Assembly: GCA_027627225.1 (NCBI GenBank)
Contig: JAPFQT010000167.1
Span: forward strand, 159,501 to 223,500
Direction of reading: 5' to 3'
Length of the DNA: 64,000 nucleotides
Origin: Congeria kusceri
Taxonomy: Eukaryota; Mollusca; Bivalvia; Myida; Dreissenidae
Shown here: piece after piece, positions 24,486 to 37,456 of the stretch
Numbering within the stretch: the stretch's first letter is position 1
Layout: the number at the start of each line of letters is the position of its first letter
Translations under genes and position numbers: made by a program
The notes under the pieces: generated by a model
What the model saw: only the letters and a program-made list of their open reading frames with translations
What the model was told of the DNA's origin: nothing
Databases searched by the model: none

Positions 24486-25696
24486 TTAAAAGACGTTCGC
24501 ACCAATTCCTTCAATTTTTTTCCAACGACAGATTTTCTTAAAACTCGGCACAAACATTTATCAATGTATCTTAAAATTAAAACAGTCTTAAAAAATAGGG
24601 GTCACCGGCTGTTTTTTCTGAAATATTGAGTTTGAATACGGTACCTGTCGAAGGTTATTTCTGTTTGTGTTACTTAGAATGTTGAATAATATAAAGCGTT
24701 TATATTCAAACAAAGATGGATATTTTTAAATGCATCTTTAAAAAAAAATGTTTCGTTTGGTAATATGCAAGTGCCGTTTAATGATAAAACGCGCTTTATC
24801 TACAGTTATCATTTACGAAATGACTTGTAATAGACGCTTAACGAGGTGAATTTTGCATTAAATTTGCCTGTGAAAACATCAATAATTTATCAAATATACT
24901 AATAGCTTTGGTTGTAAACGACATATTTTGTTAAAAGAACCCACATACATGCGTCATTGTATACTGAAACTAAAACAGTCTTAACAAATAGGGTCACCTG
25001 CCTTGTTCCGGAAATATTGGATTTTGAATACGGTCGAAGCCCCTTTTCATTTTGGATTTTTATCAATGTTTTAAGTATATAGGAAATTATTTTTCAAACA
25101 AGGTTATGTTTCTTTCAACTGCCATGCTTGTACATGCTTTGCTTGGCAATATACATGTGTATGTTGATAATAAAAACGTTGTACCTACATTTACTGCTTA
25201 AATAATGAATTTGACTGGTTTTAAGCGTGTCAAATGGGAACTAATAATGCTTTCTGAAACTTCATTTTTATCAAATGCATATTTTGTTCCAAACGACAGA
25301 TTTTCTTAAAATTTCGGACAGACATGCACCAATGTATATTTACAACAAAACATTAATACAGAGAATCGCTCACCGAACTTGTTTGGGAAACATTGGATTT
25401 CATGTAGTGTACGTGTGTAGTTTTTATCCTGTTTCGTATCAACATACATAAACAACGTATCAATAGAATGCAGATATTTAATGGATCATTTCTGAACTAA
25501 ATTTGTTTGGAAATACATTGCATAGTGTGTTTTTGATTATTATATATGCTTTATGAACCTTTACTATTAAAACTGTTTATTTTGAATGGACATTAGAGAT
25601 GAAATTAGTATATTGTAACCTATATACAATACAGAAAAAATGAAGCAAAAGGAGAAATTAACCCAAATATTTTATTTTTGTTGCGAACGTCTTTAA
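24486..25696. mobile_element. 1.2-kb non-autonomous TIR element with three internal ~380-bp repeats
   Basis: Ends are inverted: ttaaaagacgttcgcacca at 24486-24504 and ttgcgaacgtctttaa at 25681-25696. Inside are three diverged direct repeats marked by 'aacgaca.attttgttaaaa' at 24524, 24917 and 25292 and by 'aaaacagtcttaa..aatagggtcacc' and 'gaaatattg.atttgaatacgg'. The paralogous segment at 27.5-28.7 kb lacks the whole block: 'gtgaagtggcaagtctataaaatcga' at about 28188 aligns with 'aagaggcaaacttataacatcga' just after the right end. The absence there serves as an empty-site control. No transposase frame is present, so mobility would depend on an enzyme supplied elsewhere. Superfamily not assigned. 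Confidence 0.75.
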
Positions 25697-25890
25697 GAGG
25701 CAAACTTATAACATCGACAAATAAATACATAAACTGCTCGTGGTTCCGGTTTTTAAGGCTAGGTTAAACCTTATCTGTATTGAACACAAACTTTGAAGTA
25801 TATATATATAAACTAGTGTACCCAATACACTTAAAGCGACGGTATATCTAAAGTATGTATAATCTACATTTAAACGTCTCACTTTTTCAG

Positions 25891-25920
25891 AAAAGATGAG
25901 AATGCTGGAGATAAAAAGAA
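25891..25920 (+). CDS. 30-nt exon, duplicated copy A (tail exon)
   Basis: Acceptor cactttttcag precedes and gtaatt follows. In phase 1 it reads (E)KMRMLEIKR, matching the copy at 28389-28418, (D)KTRLLESDS, at K, R, L and E. Length is exactly 30 nt in both, so either could be spliced in without shifting the frame. This copy is basic rather than acidic at its end and its donor is weaker than consensus. Juxtamembrane function is inference. Confidence 0.5.
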
Positions 25921-26200
25921 GTAATTTATGTGTTTTGTTCATATTGTTTTAAATGCACATTTAATTGAGTTGTAACGTGCACTTCTAAATGATGTTAACA
26001 CTACAGTAATACTTTGGATTTCTATTTTATATTTCGTCAGTAAGTTTACTGTTAAACATGTGACTAAGATTCTCACTGTGTGTGTGGTTTGTCGGCGCTC
26101 TGTGTGTAACGTTACATTCGCAAAAAATAGGGAAAGACTGATTATATAATAACATATGACTAATGTGTAAAGTCATTTAGTTTTAGTGTGTGCAAACATT

Positions 26201-27519
26201 CGTTGCCGGATAGCTTACTCTGTGATATTTTTTAATACAATGCACTATACGACAATTAACATTTTACCGTTCATGAGAGCCCTCAAACGGAGTACTGCCA
26301 TGTTTATGTTACTCAAAACGCCCGGCCTATACTAATCCCTGGATCTAACATTTCCGTTCATCTGTGAGAGGTAGAATAACTGCCTTAAAGATATCGTACT
26401 TTAGTCCAATTTTGTTGTGCAAATAATATCCAAAATTGCAGTGATCAATCAGCAAAACATATCAAGATATAATGCACTTTGAATTATTAGCCAATAAACA
26501 TTAATATCATCATGATAGAATATACATCACAGTTTTGCAAAATATCGATATCGATAGATATATATATATTACTAGTATAGTTTTATAACAATCCTGTCGT
26601 GTTTATTAATTGAAATATAAATGTACAACACTGTTTGAAAGTTCTTTTATACACATTGACTAATATTTGTTAACAACTAATTTTGACATTTATCAAAATA
26701 ATAGTATTTCTACTTTCAGCATTAAATCATAATTCTATCAATTTAGCTCTTCCCTAAATATAATATCTAAGATCAAAGACCAAAGTTGGGATGCGCGATT
26801 CTAAAATGCTTTTTTCAGACATATGTTTAGAAAGTGTGCTTCCGATTTGGTAAAGAAATGTATAAATTTTTAAATAGTTTCGAAGTTCAACACTAGGTTT
26901 TGGCCACTTTGACTAAATTTGGTAAAAGCACAGGTACATGTACTGCAAGCCTACTACCAAGCGTCATTATTTTGTTACCCATGGACTTATAGAGAAATGC
27001 CTTTTGTATTCAATATTCCCTTTTTTTTTTTTGGTATGCCTATTCCACCTGAACTCGTCAATTTTGTTTTATACCTATGATTTTTTCATTTGTATGAACG
27101 GTTGTCTTAATAAATACATTTTATTTTATAAACATTCAACACTATTAGTTCTACAACAAGTATGCATGTAATAGAAAATGCAATTGAACCTTAAATTCAT
27201 GTTTTATTAACGCACTCGTCCTTGTAAAATTTAACTTTCTTTGGTTAAATTAAAATACAATAAAAAAATAATAATCAAAAATTAAAAAAAAAATAATAAA
27301 TTAAAATACTAAAGTTACAATATATAATTAATAACAATAGCATGTGTATTTGTAAAATAATGCATCAATATTATAGTCTTTAATCATTGATATTTAAATT
27401 AGTACTTGAATACTAATAATGTTAATAAGTCTAGAACGAGTTGAGCTCTTTTAGTGAAACATAAATACGCTGCATATTGTAAACTCATACCTTATAGCAA
27501 TACATGTACATTACACAGA
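26201..27519. other. No gene recognised; AT-rich spacer
   Basis: Contains poly-T (27010-27032) and a low-complexity A/T tract (27245-27330). An open frame at 26938-27171 is low-complexity and not supported. Confidence 0.45.
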
Positions 27520-28740
27520 CTTGCATGTGCAATTGGTGGTTTGAAAGTCAAGGCCGACATTACCAACATTGAAACAAACTGTCAGTTAAATAACTCGGGA
27601 AAAATTGAGATACTGTCATATGCAAATAACTAATAACGAGTTGAGACTTTGTATAGCATATTGATGTTGGGTCAAGGTCACCATTACTTAAACTAACATT
27701 TGTTTCCACCTCAATTACTTGGAAACGAGTTCAGTTTTTTAATAAATCATCGTACATGGATGTATTATACTGAAATACTGCTAAGGATTGCGTGCTGGTT
27801 TTGTAAGAAATATCAAGAAAAACACAGGTGTCTAAATTAACTTTGTCAAAGTGGCACCTACTATTCAATCACTATTTAAACGTCGTTGTAGACAAATGCC
27901 AATAACTCTGATAGCACATGAACGGTCGAGCCTACTGTCTTTCTACCGCTCTTTGTTATTATAATATTCACACACATTCTGAATTTCAGAATCACCAGTC
28001 AACAATATCGTTGTTTATATTCCGATTAAGCACATCAGAAAACACAATTACATGTATTATTAATTTAAAAGGTTTGACGTTTTAATTTAGAGCTGTCCAC
28101 GGCGATGCTGAAATATAAAGCTAATTTACTACATGAGTGGAAGTTAAACACAAAAGTTTACTGTGTTGCAGAATTTGCAATATTTCGTGAAGTGGCAAGT
28201 CTATAAAATCGATACACAGTTATGTGTAAGACTCGTGGTTCTGGTTTCTAAACCTAGATAACACATTTCTATGTTTCCAACACGAAATGTGTATTCTCTG
28301 TATATATACTGTTGTACCCAATTTACTTAAGGAGACAGTATATCTAAAGTATGTATATTTTTCTTCATTAAAACTCTCCCTATTTCAGACAAGACAAGAT
28401 TGCTGGAGAGCGATTCAGGTAATATATTGTTTGATTTATGTTGTTAAATGTACATTTAATTGAGTTGTATCATGCACAGAGAAACAGTCTATATAAGCAT
28501 GTACATATGAACATGATTTTTACATTATAATCATACATGTATTTCTGTTTAATATTTTGTTAAATGCTGTGCTGTTAAACATTTGATTTAGAACTTTCTC
28601 CCTGTGCGTGCGGTATGTCGGCGCTCTGTGTGCAACGTGAATTTTGCACACAATACTTTAATAATGTCATAATTAAAGTCTTTGAGTTATTGTATGTGCT
28701 AACATTTGTAATAGTCTTTTGTTCGTTTCGCTATAGCTTT
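27520..28740 (+). repeat. Local segmental duplication, copy 2
   Basis: Uninterrupted counterpart of 23770-26200; see the landmarks given there. Overall divergence between the copies is substantial (perhaps a quarter of positions in non-coding parts), so the duplication is not recent, and the TIR insertion in copy 1 came afterwards or was lost here. Confidence 0.85.
28389..28418 (+). CDS. 30-nt exon, duplicated copy B (tail exon)
   Basis: Acceptor ctatttcag and donor gtaata. Phase-1 reading (D)KTRLLESDS then G(RE) across the junction to 37325, giving an acidic serine-rich tail start. Joins the later exons 37325-37456 and 38633-38736, which are also entered in phase 1. The upstream exons (transmembrane and extracellular) of this presumed receptor were not found in the window. 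Confidence 0.5.
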
Positions 28741-29280
28741 CACCTTACTATTTAACAATATTAGTATCTATTATAATGAAATTGTTATTTTTCATGTATT
28801 TGTTTTCAATGTATACATATTATTCTGGTACTGCTTTGTATTACGAGATGAGGTATCAGTCTTATCAATCATTCTTGCAACTTATCGGTTGTAATCCATC
28901 TTTATTGTGACAACGCCAGGTTGTAGAGAGAAGCCGCGCCGTCTTTAAATACCACAAATATCGAGCGTGTAACGTTTTTGACATGGAACCGCAGAACGCA
29001 TTTGTTCAATACGCTGCGGCAGTGACGGGTTACATTGCACAAAATAGTGCATAGTATTGTGCTGTATTTTAGGAATATCATTGTGACTATTTCACTGAAC
29101 AAGATACATGTTAATTTTAGATGCAAAACAAAAAATTCCGACACTTTTGACGTAACAGCCCGTGATTTACGTGAGCGGTATATCCGGACTATTTTCATAA
29201 TTGCGTTTTCAATAAGCGGCCTGACGCCATCTCGATCGTGTATATCGCTTCCTGATCTTCAGACTCCATAAAGCCGGTAA
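28741..29280 (+). other. CpG-containing segment ending in a strong splice donor
   Basis: 28900-29277 is more CpG-rich than its surroundings and ends ataaagccg|gtaagtaag, an excellent 5' splice site on the + strand at 29278. All three frames carry stops upstream, so a non-coding first exon is the simplest reading, possibly an alternative promoter for the exons at 37.3-39.0 kb. An antisense open frame (29198-28902, 98 codons) has no recognisable domain. Confidence 0.35.
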
Positions 29281-32200
29281 GTAAGTTTGTACCTTTTGGT
29301 GCAAAATCTTGTTATTAATTTAATTATCGTAATAATTAGAGCATAATTTCCTGCTTATAATAATCGATTATCACGATTACAGCTTGACCTAATTCAAACT
29401 GGTCTCAATAAACCACGGTAAAGTAGTAGGCAATTGATCTTGATGTATAAATCATGATGTATCATTGTCGCGTAACCTGCTTATTGTTTTACTAGGGAGT
29501 ATAATTTGGTCAGGTGATGCAACAGCATGGGCGCTTGCTGACTTTCAGTTTGACGTATACAATATTCAAGAAACAACATAGATTATATATGGGGAAAAAA
29601 TGTATTTCATTGTAATTTAAGGTATATTGTGTATCCTAATTATAGCTGATAATTATATTATATTTATCTTTTTGCTGTTAATTGCACAGTTGAGCAATTC
29701 TGGATAAAATTCACAAATTCGGGCACGTTCTATTTCGCAGCATGCATTAAGTTCCATAGCCACGTAAACGGCACTTATCCCCGATTCGACAGGATAGATA
29801 CTCTGTCAGTTTTATTTGAAAGGGACTTATGCACAAAATGTCATATTTTAATGAATGTGATTTAATGTTCTTACTGCAACACTAGCATCTGGTCTAACAA
29901 CAAATATATAATAAATGAAATAAAATATATTAAAAGATGTTGCGTGCAGTATTCTTCAACAGTTATTGAAAATTTTCATTTGTTTTATTTCTAGTTAAAA
30001 TAAACTACTGTGTTGATATTTGACCTAAACACAGAAACTTCAAGATATTTGATAACCAGAAAATAACAATACTTCACTTTAATGTTTCATGACATCTGAC
30101 CAAGATCACATTCAAAATTTGGAATAACCAAACATTAATTTTATAATGTTTTGTATGCTCAATTTTGCTGGTATCAATGCATTATTTTATACATATTTTT
30201 CTGATTATATAATCAGTATGACTCACACAAACACATTTGTTACGAATTGACCGACATGGTTACGAAATGACCGATCGAGGTGTTCGAAACAATCTAAATA
30301 GAAGGTTACGAAATGGCTATGTTACAGAATAACTGACACACGATGATTTGCTTTTGCTGGTGCTGGAACCTACCTAATCTGTAGATTTTGTATCGAACAA
30401 AAATAAAGATATTTTTAGACGGTCGGCAAGTATATAATTGGAAGTCAATGTGTATCGCAAAATGACATCGCACCGCACAACTCAGAATAAAAATATATTG
30501 CATTTGTATCATGCATATTTGTTTGTTTTAGAAGTGAACATAAAATGTGTTAACGTTAATACAGCAATGGAATCATGCTGTTTTCTAAAATATGTGCACT
30601 TATTTACTTTATGATATGTCGATATGAAATATCCATCCGCACTACTGCTTTCATCGTAGAATGTTCATCTGTATTCGCGCGGTAATATTAAGTAAATATT
30701 TGGAGCAAAAAACAACTAACCAACCATTTTCTTTCATAAACATGCTATTAATTGAACCTTTTCATGAAAATAATAATTACACATTTTGTTAAAAAATAAA
30801 GTAATCGTTTTTAAATCATTTTGATTTTCAATGCACCATGCGGTCGTCTTGAACAATTACGTTATCGGTAATCTCGCGGAACAACATTTTTTTTTAAATA
30901 CGTTTGCTGTTAGTGTATACACAAACTCAAATACACTTAAAATTGTTGGGTTTTAACCTTTATCAAATATAGCAAAACAATAGTTTGAGTCTTTATTTAT
31001 TTTAATTCAAGCAGACAAAAGTGTAAACATTGACACCCTAATGTCTACTGATAGCTTCAATGCTGATGCAAATATTATCTATATTTATTGTTTCAAATCA
31101 TAGTAAACACTCTATTATGTGAAGTTAGAATACGACAAACATAGAATGGACATGAAATAGTTCTTTCTTCACATACAACTGTGTATTGTGTGTGGTGTTA
31201 GAGTATGTTTTTTATATGCTGTCAATATTTAAGGTATTTTTGCATTATCCATAACACATTCAGTAACTCTGTTTGTGTCTTAAATCGTTTTTATTATATT
31301 TAAAACAACTGGTGTTCATATCATGGTGTTCATGATGGGCACAGTTTTATGTTTTTCTGACTGAAAAATGTGTAAATGTAAACAAGAATACTGTTTTGTA
31401 GTAAAATCAATTTTACTTATTCAATTGTATATGCATGCTTATATTACACTAATTAACTCTTCTGATAACTAATGCATTATATGTTTGATGTCTTTAACTA
31501 ACTTTACATAGTAGAGTGTTATTACTTGTTTTTTTTTTGTCTAATGATATAATTTATATCTTATTATTTTCTTAAAGAAAACCAAAAACATGTTAGATTT
31601 TTACCAGTAAGCATGAACATCCTTAGTTAAACACTTACTGCGGAAATAGAGATACCGCGAAACTACTGATGCCGAGTATACCTAAAGGACGGGACGCCAT
31701 TTTAAGCGATTCGACTTGTTTTTTACAAGCGCCAAACAGAATTTTGCGAATTCATTGTACTGAATCAAACAGTTATTAACATTTCAATTCTTGATTGATT
31801 ACAGTTTCTGCAAAAGATATAGCATTACAAACAGTCGTTTCAAATTTCAGATTCAGTAACCACTTTGGAATGTGGATGTGATGTGTCTCACTGTCCTGAA
31901 ACATACGTTACTATGTCAGGTGCTGTCATTTACATGCATCTCATTATATTCTCTTTTGACTATTGAGACTGCTGATTGACAGAGTGGAGTGGTCGCCGCG
32001 GTATTGTGGATATCACTGAGCTGCGGACAGTCCAAAAGAAACCTTCAATGTTGGCACACCTGTGTTATGGCTGGTCGACGTTATGGACAAACATCCCTAA
32101 GATCTGAGATTTTTCCTACCGAGTGCAACTTGAACATTGACCATGAATTTTATAAGTGTGCTATGGACAGTTTTGATCTTACCAGGACTGCCTATGAAAT

Positions 32201-32930
32201 GTTTAGAAGGCATATTTGTTAAATTTGTTCTTCTACTTTAAATTAGGTTCATCTGTCAAAAATAACACAATTGGAAATCTGTCCATTTGTGCAACACATT
32301 AATGAAGACTTATGTAGTTTTTGCAGCACAGTGCACTGTTACACATTGATGGTCTATTTTTTATCATGTGTATACAAAGGATTCAATAGTTTGTGCAAAC
32401 TTCATTTAGATTGTTTTGCCTACACACACGTTTGATAGTGACAACTTTGTAAGCAGGCAATATACGATGCATTCATGAGCACTTTATGGTTACCTTAAAC
32501 TGGAGTAAAGGAACATACATATTACTGTCTTTTGTATTTGTTTTTGTCATAATGGAAAAGGCAAATTAATTGGTTACGAATAAAAAAAACATTTAAGATG
32601 ACAGTAACTGTTATGATAACTACTGATGTTTACTTTTGATAGATTATTGTATGGACTGGTATTTACAAAGCTCCTAAGGGAAATCAAACATTATGCTTAC
32701 GCGAAAATGTCGGATCAAGTTACTATGTGTGAACATTTCGGATGCAAATTTCTCTATGAAACCCCATGATTTATGTTAACAAATAGGCACAGCATCAAAG
32801 CAATGTTAACTAGTTTTAAAAAATGTAAGGAAAAATGACACATATGTGAAACAGCCTGAGACGTCAGGAATATTTTTTTAAGTAGATCAGATCAGTGGGA
32901 AGCAAATATGCTCAGTAGTTAGGTCCACGT
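29281..32930. other. Presumed intron/intergenic; no gene recognised
   Basis: AT-rich. A short imperfect repeat with 'ggttacgaaatgaccga'-type units lies at about 30238-30335 (three to four copies). The frame at 31989-32222 (+) is GC-richer but I find no domain, and its start is not an ATG in good context. Nothing else is supported. Confidence 0.4.
30238..30335. repeat. Short degenerate tandem repeat
   Basis: Units 'tgttacgaattgaccgac', 'ggttacgaaatgaccgat', 'ggtgttcgaaacaatc' and 'ggttacgaaatggctatg' succeed each other; about 16-18 bp of similarity per unit with variable spacing. Confidence 0.5.
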
Positions 32931-32934
32931 GCCA

Positions 32935-33340
32935 CCACAATGGTGCAAAACAATATACTGGGATTTCCCATCAGTGCTGTGATTTGGGATTTCATACTAG
33001 ATGGGTGTGTTCCAGGACAAGGTCACCCTTATTAAAAATTGAAATATGGTTTCCACTCAGTAACACGAGTGGAAATTGAGCCACTGTAATAAAACTTCAT
33101 ATACGTATATGTATCTTATATTGAGACCTCACATGGGAATGAATACTAGATGGGTGGGTTCCAGGTCAAGGTTTCCATTGTTAAAAATAGAAATACGGTT
33201 TACGCTCATTTACTCGAGTACGAAATGAGCTATTGTAATGATTTTCATATGCATATACATTATTTTAAGTCTTACCTTGGATTAAACATGGGGTGGTTGG
33301 GTTCCAGGTCACTGTTACTAAAAATAAAAAAAATGTATTT
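32935..33340 (+). repeat. Dispersed tandem-repeat element, ~150-bp units
   Basis: Three units with 'gggtg.gttccagg.caaggtcac', 'ttactaaaaat..aaatatggttt.cgctca.t.actcgagt', 'gagctattgtaat..aa.ttcatatgcatat' (starting near 33003, 33150 and 33290). The same family appears in diverged form at about 23790-24030 and 27540-27760, inside the duplicated block. Confidence 0.75.
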
Positions 33341-35480
33341 GCTCAATGGCCCAAGAATTAATTGAAGTTATGTATTTCCAGTCATATCAGTATGAGCTTC
33401 ACATTGCATCTTTTCTTTTATTACTGTGCGTCATTTTATGCATTTCGTTGGCAACTGTTGGTTTTCGTAGAATTTACACATTATTGTTCTCTGTATTAAA
33501 ACGTAAAATCTTACTGGAATGTCTTTATGATTTTCCCATACACCACATCGAAACCAAACTTAAGTTTCTGTAACTGAAACTTTTAACTTGAATGTTTAAC
33601 TCGAATACAGTCCTTTTATTACGACGACCGTCTTTTTAAGATGTCAGCGCTTTGATTATATTAATTTTGAGTACCCATGACCAGATGATGCGTCGTATTG
33701 TCTGTCATAGATCACGTTGTCAATTAACGAGCAAAGGTTCGTACAATATTGTTGCACTACGTTAGGCATTATGCCCATATGTACACATTGATGTACATCT
33801 ATAAATAACTACACTGCATAGGCAAATAACATACAGGTTTAGATCCATAAACATATATCATATCATATATATCATATCCATAAAATGTATATATATTCAT
33901 ATATCAATAAGTAAAAATTTAACCTACCATGTTCATAATATTGTTTTGGAGAGGAAATGATTTTATAATAAAATGTATTTATCAATTGAAGCGCTTGACG
34001 AATATATATGTTGCATGCCTTCTAACGGTCTCTATTCATTTGAATATATTTTTATGGTTTCCTTCATTACATTCAGACAAACATAAATTACTTAATTTCT
34101 AACTAATTTTTATTTAGATGAATAAAGACACACACGTATTTTGAAAGGTGTTGCTCGAGCAAGCATTTTACTATACGTCCATAGAACACATGCAAATGCA
34201 TGAACACATACGCATGCAAAACTATTTTGTGGCATGTATATTCTGTATTAATATTCAAAACAAACAACACAGCTTTTCCCAAAATATTAAAAGCACCTAT
34301 AAATGCATACAGTGACATAACGTTTGCTTGAAATTTTGCAGCACTATTTGTCTCCTTGTTCTCCTTGTTCAGTATATCATTTATTGTTCAATGATTGAAT
34401 ATTACACCTAAACTACTAATATCGTTTAAGTATTAATTTGTCAAAGTTCTCTTGACTTGAACAATCTAATGTAATTTTTCAAAATAATCAGAGGCAAAGA
34501 TGGGGCCAGAAAGAAATGCATGTACGTGTATAGGGCGAAAACATTGACCTAATCCTGCTGAGCCCTATTTAAATAATGTTTCCGGTCAATGAATTATCTA
34601 TTATTAGCGTCGTCCCGTTCCGTACACATATCCACGGAAGTTAATGTGGCCCATTATTGATCCGAAATGTAATGTTTGATTGAAGGTGTTAAATTAAGTG
34701 AGGGTATATCGATCGGTTCTATGGACGCAGTCAGGAACGTCCAAGACAGTTAGCTTTGTATTTTGTGTTTTTTTACATGTAGGTTTGTAGTTAGAAACTT
34801 AATCAGGTTATCTATGGTATTTGAATTTGCTGCACTTTCTTTATGTTTTTCTTCATTATTGTGTTCACGTTCTTAATACATATTGCATTCGACCATGCAA
34901 TAATACATATGAAAATAGCAAACATAATATCACAGGTAATAATGTCGATGTTACTTTTGCTCATGCCAGTGCATTTTCAAGGAAAGAAACTATTCTGGTT
35001 TCTAAGCTATTGCAAATTTAATTTAACAGAACATTTAAATAAAACAAGCTTACTCCGAGATTCGAACTCTAGTCGAACATGCATCGAAATATAATTTTGA
35101 CTTCGTATTCAGCTCATGAATATTCTAACATAAAGGATAGGATCAGGTCAATATGTTCGCACTATACGTATTATATTGTTGTGTAAATATACTGTGATTG
35201 CTCAAAAAATGGAGAACGTAGTGATATTGGGACTTGAAACGTGTTTATTCGCGTAAACACATGTTTCAACGTTTCAAATACATATTTAATGGCGTTGTAG
35301 AATTATAATAAATAAATTCAATGACAATAAACAACAATAACATACAGTACATTAAAATACGGAGACAGCAATGAAATAACTTGTCATCATAGCAAGAAAA
35401 CTTATCAGAATACAACATACATTGTTTACATAACTTTAAGATGTAGAAGTGATATTTACATAATGAAGATTCACAGAAAC
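33341..35480. other. No gene recognised
   Basis: AT-rich with short chance frames. A B-box-like gattcgaactc lies at about 35060 but no matching A box was found, so I do not call a SINE. Confidence 0.4.
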
Positions 35481-35489
35481 AACGATTAA

Positions 35490-35745
35490 CGACATCAAAT
35501 CTTCAATATATGGCTTCCTGTCAATGATATTGCTATTATGTAACTACACATCTCAAAACAGTGTAAAGTCATCCCTATACAAAATAGTTTCCAATGTGTT
35601 TGAAAGTGTTCACTGACTCACTTTGTCCTAAGTTTAAAGACAGTTCATATTTAAGCTTAGGTCCAAAGGTAGTAAAACTTCTGTCACTAAAAGTCCTTCT
35701 CATGTTCTAAGGTACAACATAACAATTTACTGTTGATTCTGAGGA
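35490..35745 (-). mobile_element. 3' end of CR1/L2-like LINE ORF2 (fragment)
   Basis: On the minus strand a frame through about 35725-35600 reads MRRTFSDRSFTTFGPKLKYE, followed by a Leu/Asn stretch and ESVNTFKHIGNY. This is the well-known C-terminal signature of CR1/L2/Jockey-type ORF2 proteins ('r...GdRsFs..gPkLWN.LP..iR...s...FK..LKt.lf'). Only about 60 residues are recognisable, interrupted by stops before and after. It lies in a long gene-poor stretch. Confidence 0.6.
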
Positions 35746-37324
35746 TCGCAGTGTTATGAGACTTTTGAAAACAGTTATGAGGCGTTCCCAATGGGTTGGA
35801 TAACATCAATGAACATATTTTAACTATTTAACATACAACTACACTATTCGTATATCAGATTGATTATTACACTGAATATACCGATTTCTTTGAAGAAATA
35901 ATTCAGACCAACACATTTTAAAATTCAGTAATAACATTTTTACATAAAGTATATATCATTTGCATTTGTTTGAGGACTTTTAGTCCACATTCGCTTGTGT
36001 ACGTCAGTCTATTGTTTGTTGATTTTCAAACAAACACTTTTAAAACAATAAAGAGGCATGCCTTGTATTATATTAAACGGTTATAACATATTCCAATACA
36101 TACGTCAACTGAGGAATTGACCAGTGTACTGTGCTGGGATGGTTTTTAAGTTCCCAGGACAATGCAGAAATAAATAAAGTGCGTACTGTTCATCAACTTA
36201 GAAAGCTCTAAAACATTCAATAATGTGCTGATATCAAGCAACGAAGATGTTGCATAAACACACATTGACAGGATACAATGGCAATCATATGACAAGATTT
36301 GCGTCACAAGAAAGTCAAATTAAACATATCATGCTTTGCATTCAGAGACAACGTAGATACTACGCAATACTTGCAGTATTTGGTTTGAAAACAAACTATA
36401 AATAAGTGTTGGCATGATGGCAAACAGGAGTCACATACACTTATATAATATATATGTATTCAAATGATTTCATAACTTTAAAGAATGCTCTTTGGAAGCA
36501 CAATAAACTGTATATTGTACGGTATGGTATTACAATTATAAAACATTTGTGTTGCACACTGTGATATAGCTTTAAACGTTAGTTGCATAGTTTAATCGAT
36601 ACTAGCCGTTATCTTTCATACACTATTTTTTTATAGGCGTGTAACTAAGATTCGCCCCGGCCTTTCTGCAAACTTGTCTTTTATCAAATGAAACATTAAT
36701 CTTTATTCGCCGTAATCACATTATTCAGAGATGTTTCTGATGTCATAATATATAGCGTTGATTGCATCAGTGCCGGGATTTCGTCTATAGTTAACCTGTA
36801 TCTGAAGCAAACACATTTGAAGATGTCGTTATCTAAGTGTTCATGTAATGATTCCAAACCGTAGGCTCTGCGTAACTTGTAACATTAATTTTAGCGGTTT
36901 TCGGATTTCCTCATTTTAAACAGAAAACACAAAGTTTCATTTGATTTTAAGTACCAACAAAACAATTCAAGTGCCTATACCTGTATTTTCAACGTTTTTT
37001 TTATTTCGTTTTGACGAAAATCCGACTCAAAATTCAGTCCTTTTTTGTGTATTATAGATATGCTGAGTACTAATATGCCTAAATACAAAGATAAATGTCA
37101 GGTGATATTAAGTATAAGGTTTTATGTACCAGAAACTCAAGCGGGAATATCATAAGCGAAGTTTTTTTTACACTGTCCGTAAAATACTTTGAATTTGTGA
37201 ATGCTATTGTCGACATACCGTCGATATGCTCCTTCAAGCAATATGGATAACTTATGTACATACGTACAGTTATTGTGTACATCGATGTTGATGCCTTGTT
37301 TATCGTACCCGGTTTCGATTGCAG
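35746..37324. other. No feature recognised (presumed intron)
   Basis: AT-rich; no open frame with protein-like composition. Confidence 0.4.
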
Positions 37325-37456
37325 GTAGAGAGACGGACACCGAATCGTTTTACCACGCCAGTATCGACTCCTGCTCAGATTCAGAAGAGCAAACTACCGT
37401 AAAGCTAAAACCGTCAGGAGATGATACAACTGAGGTTCAAATTCCGAAAGAAAAAG
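37325..37456 (+). CDS. Receptor-tail-like exon, 132 nt, phase 1-1
   Basis: Acceptor ttcgattgcag and donor aaaaag|gtttgt. In phase 1 it reads GRETDTESFYHASIDSCSDS, then EEQ, a K/S/D-rich stretch and EVQIPKEK. Composition is acidic, Ser/Thr/Asp-rich with one Tyr, as in cytoplasmic tails of surface receptors. The exon length is a multiple of three and phase is symmetric, so it is a cassette that can be skipped without frame damage. Joined in phase to 28389-28418 upstream and 38633-38736 downstream. No named domain. Confidence 0.55.

Larger units (their letters stand above)
23770..26200 (+). repeat. Local segmental duplication, copy 1 (interrupted by TIR element)
   Basis: Corresponds in order and orientation to 27520-28740. 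Shared landmarks: 'ttaaactaa.a.ttgttcccacctcaat.actcggaaacg' (23970/27694), 'catacatggat' (24038/27753), 'gccaataactctgat' (24181/27898), 'ggcgatgctgaaatata' versus 'tgcgatgcttaaatata' (24415/28101), 'tgtacccaa', 'ggtatatctaaagtatgtat' (25841/28337), the 30-nt exon, 'cacatttaattgagttgta' (25956/28452) and 'tgtcggcgctctgtgtg'. The first part also includes ~150-bp tandem units of a repeat family found again at 32935-33340. Confidence 0.85.

Noticed and set aside
31989..32222. 77-codon frame with somewhat higher GC
   Set aside because: No recognisable family, no acceptor or donor in phase with a neighbour; left as unassigned.
35055..35085. B-box-like gagttcgaatctc on minus strand
   Set aside because: No A box at proper spacing and no recognisable SINE body.
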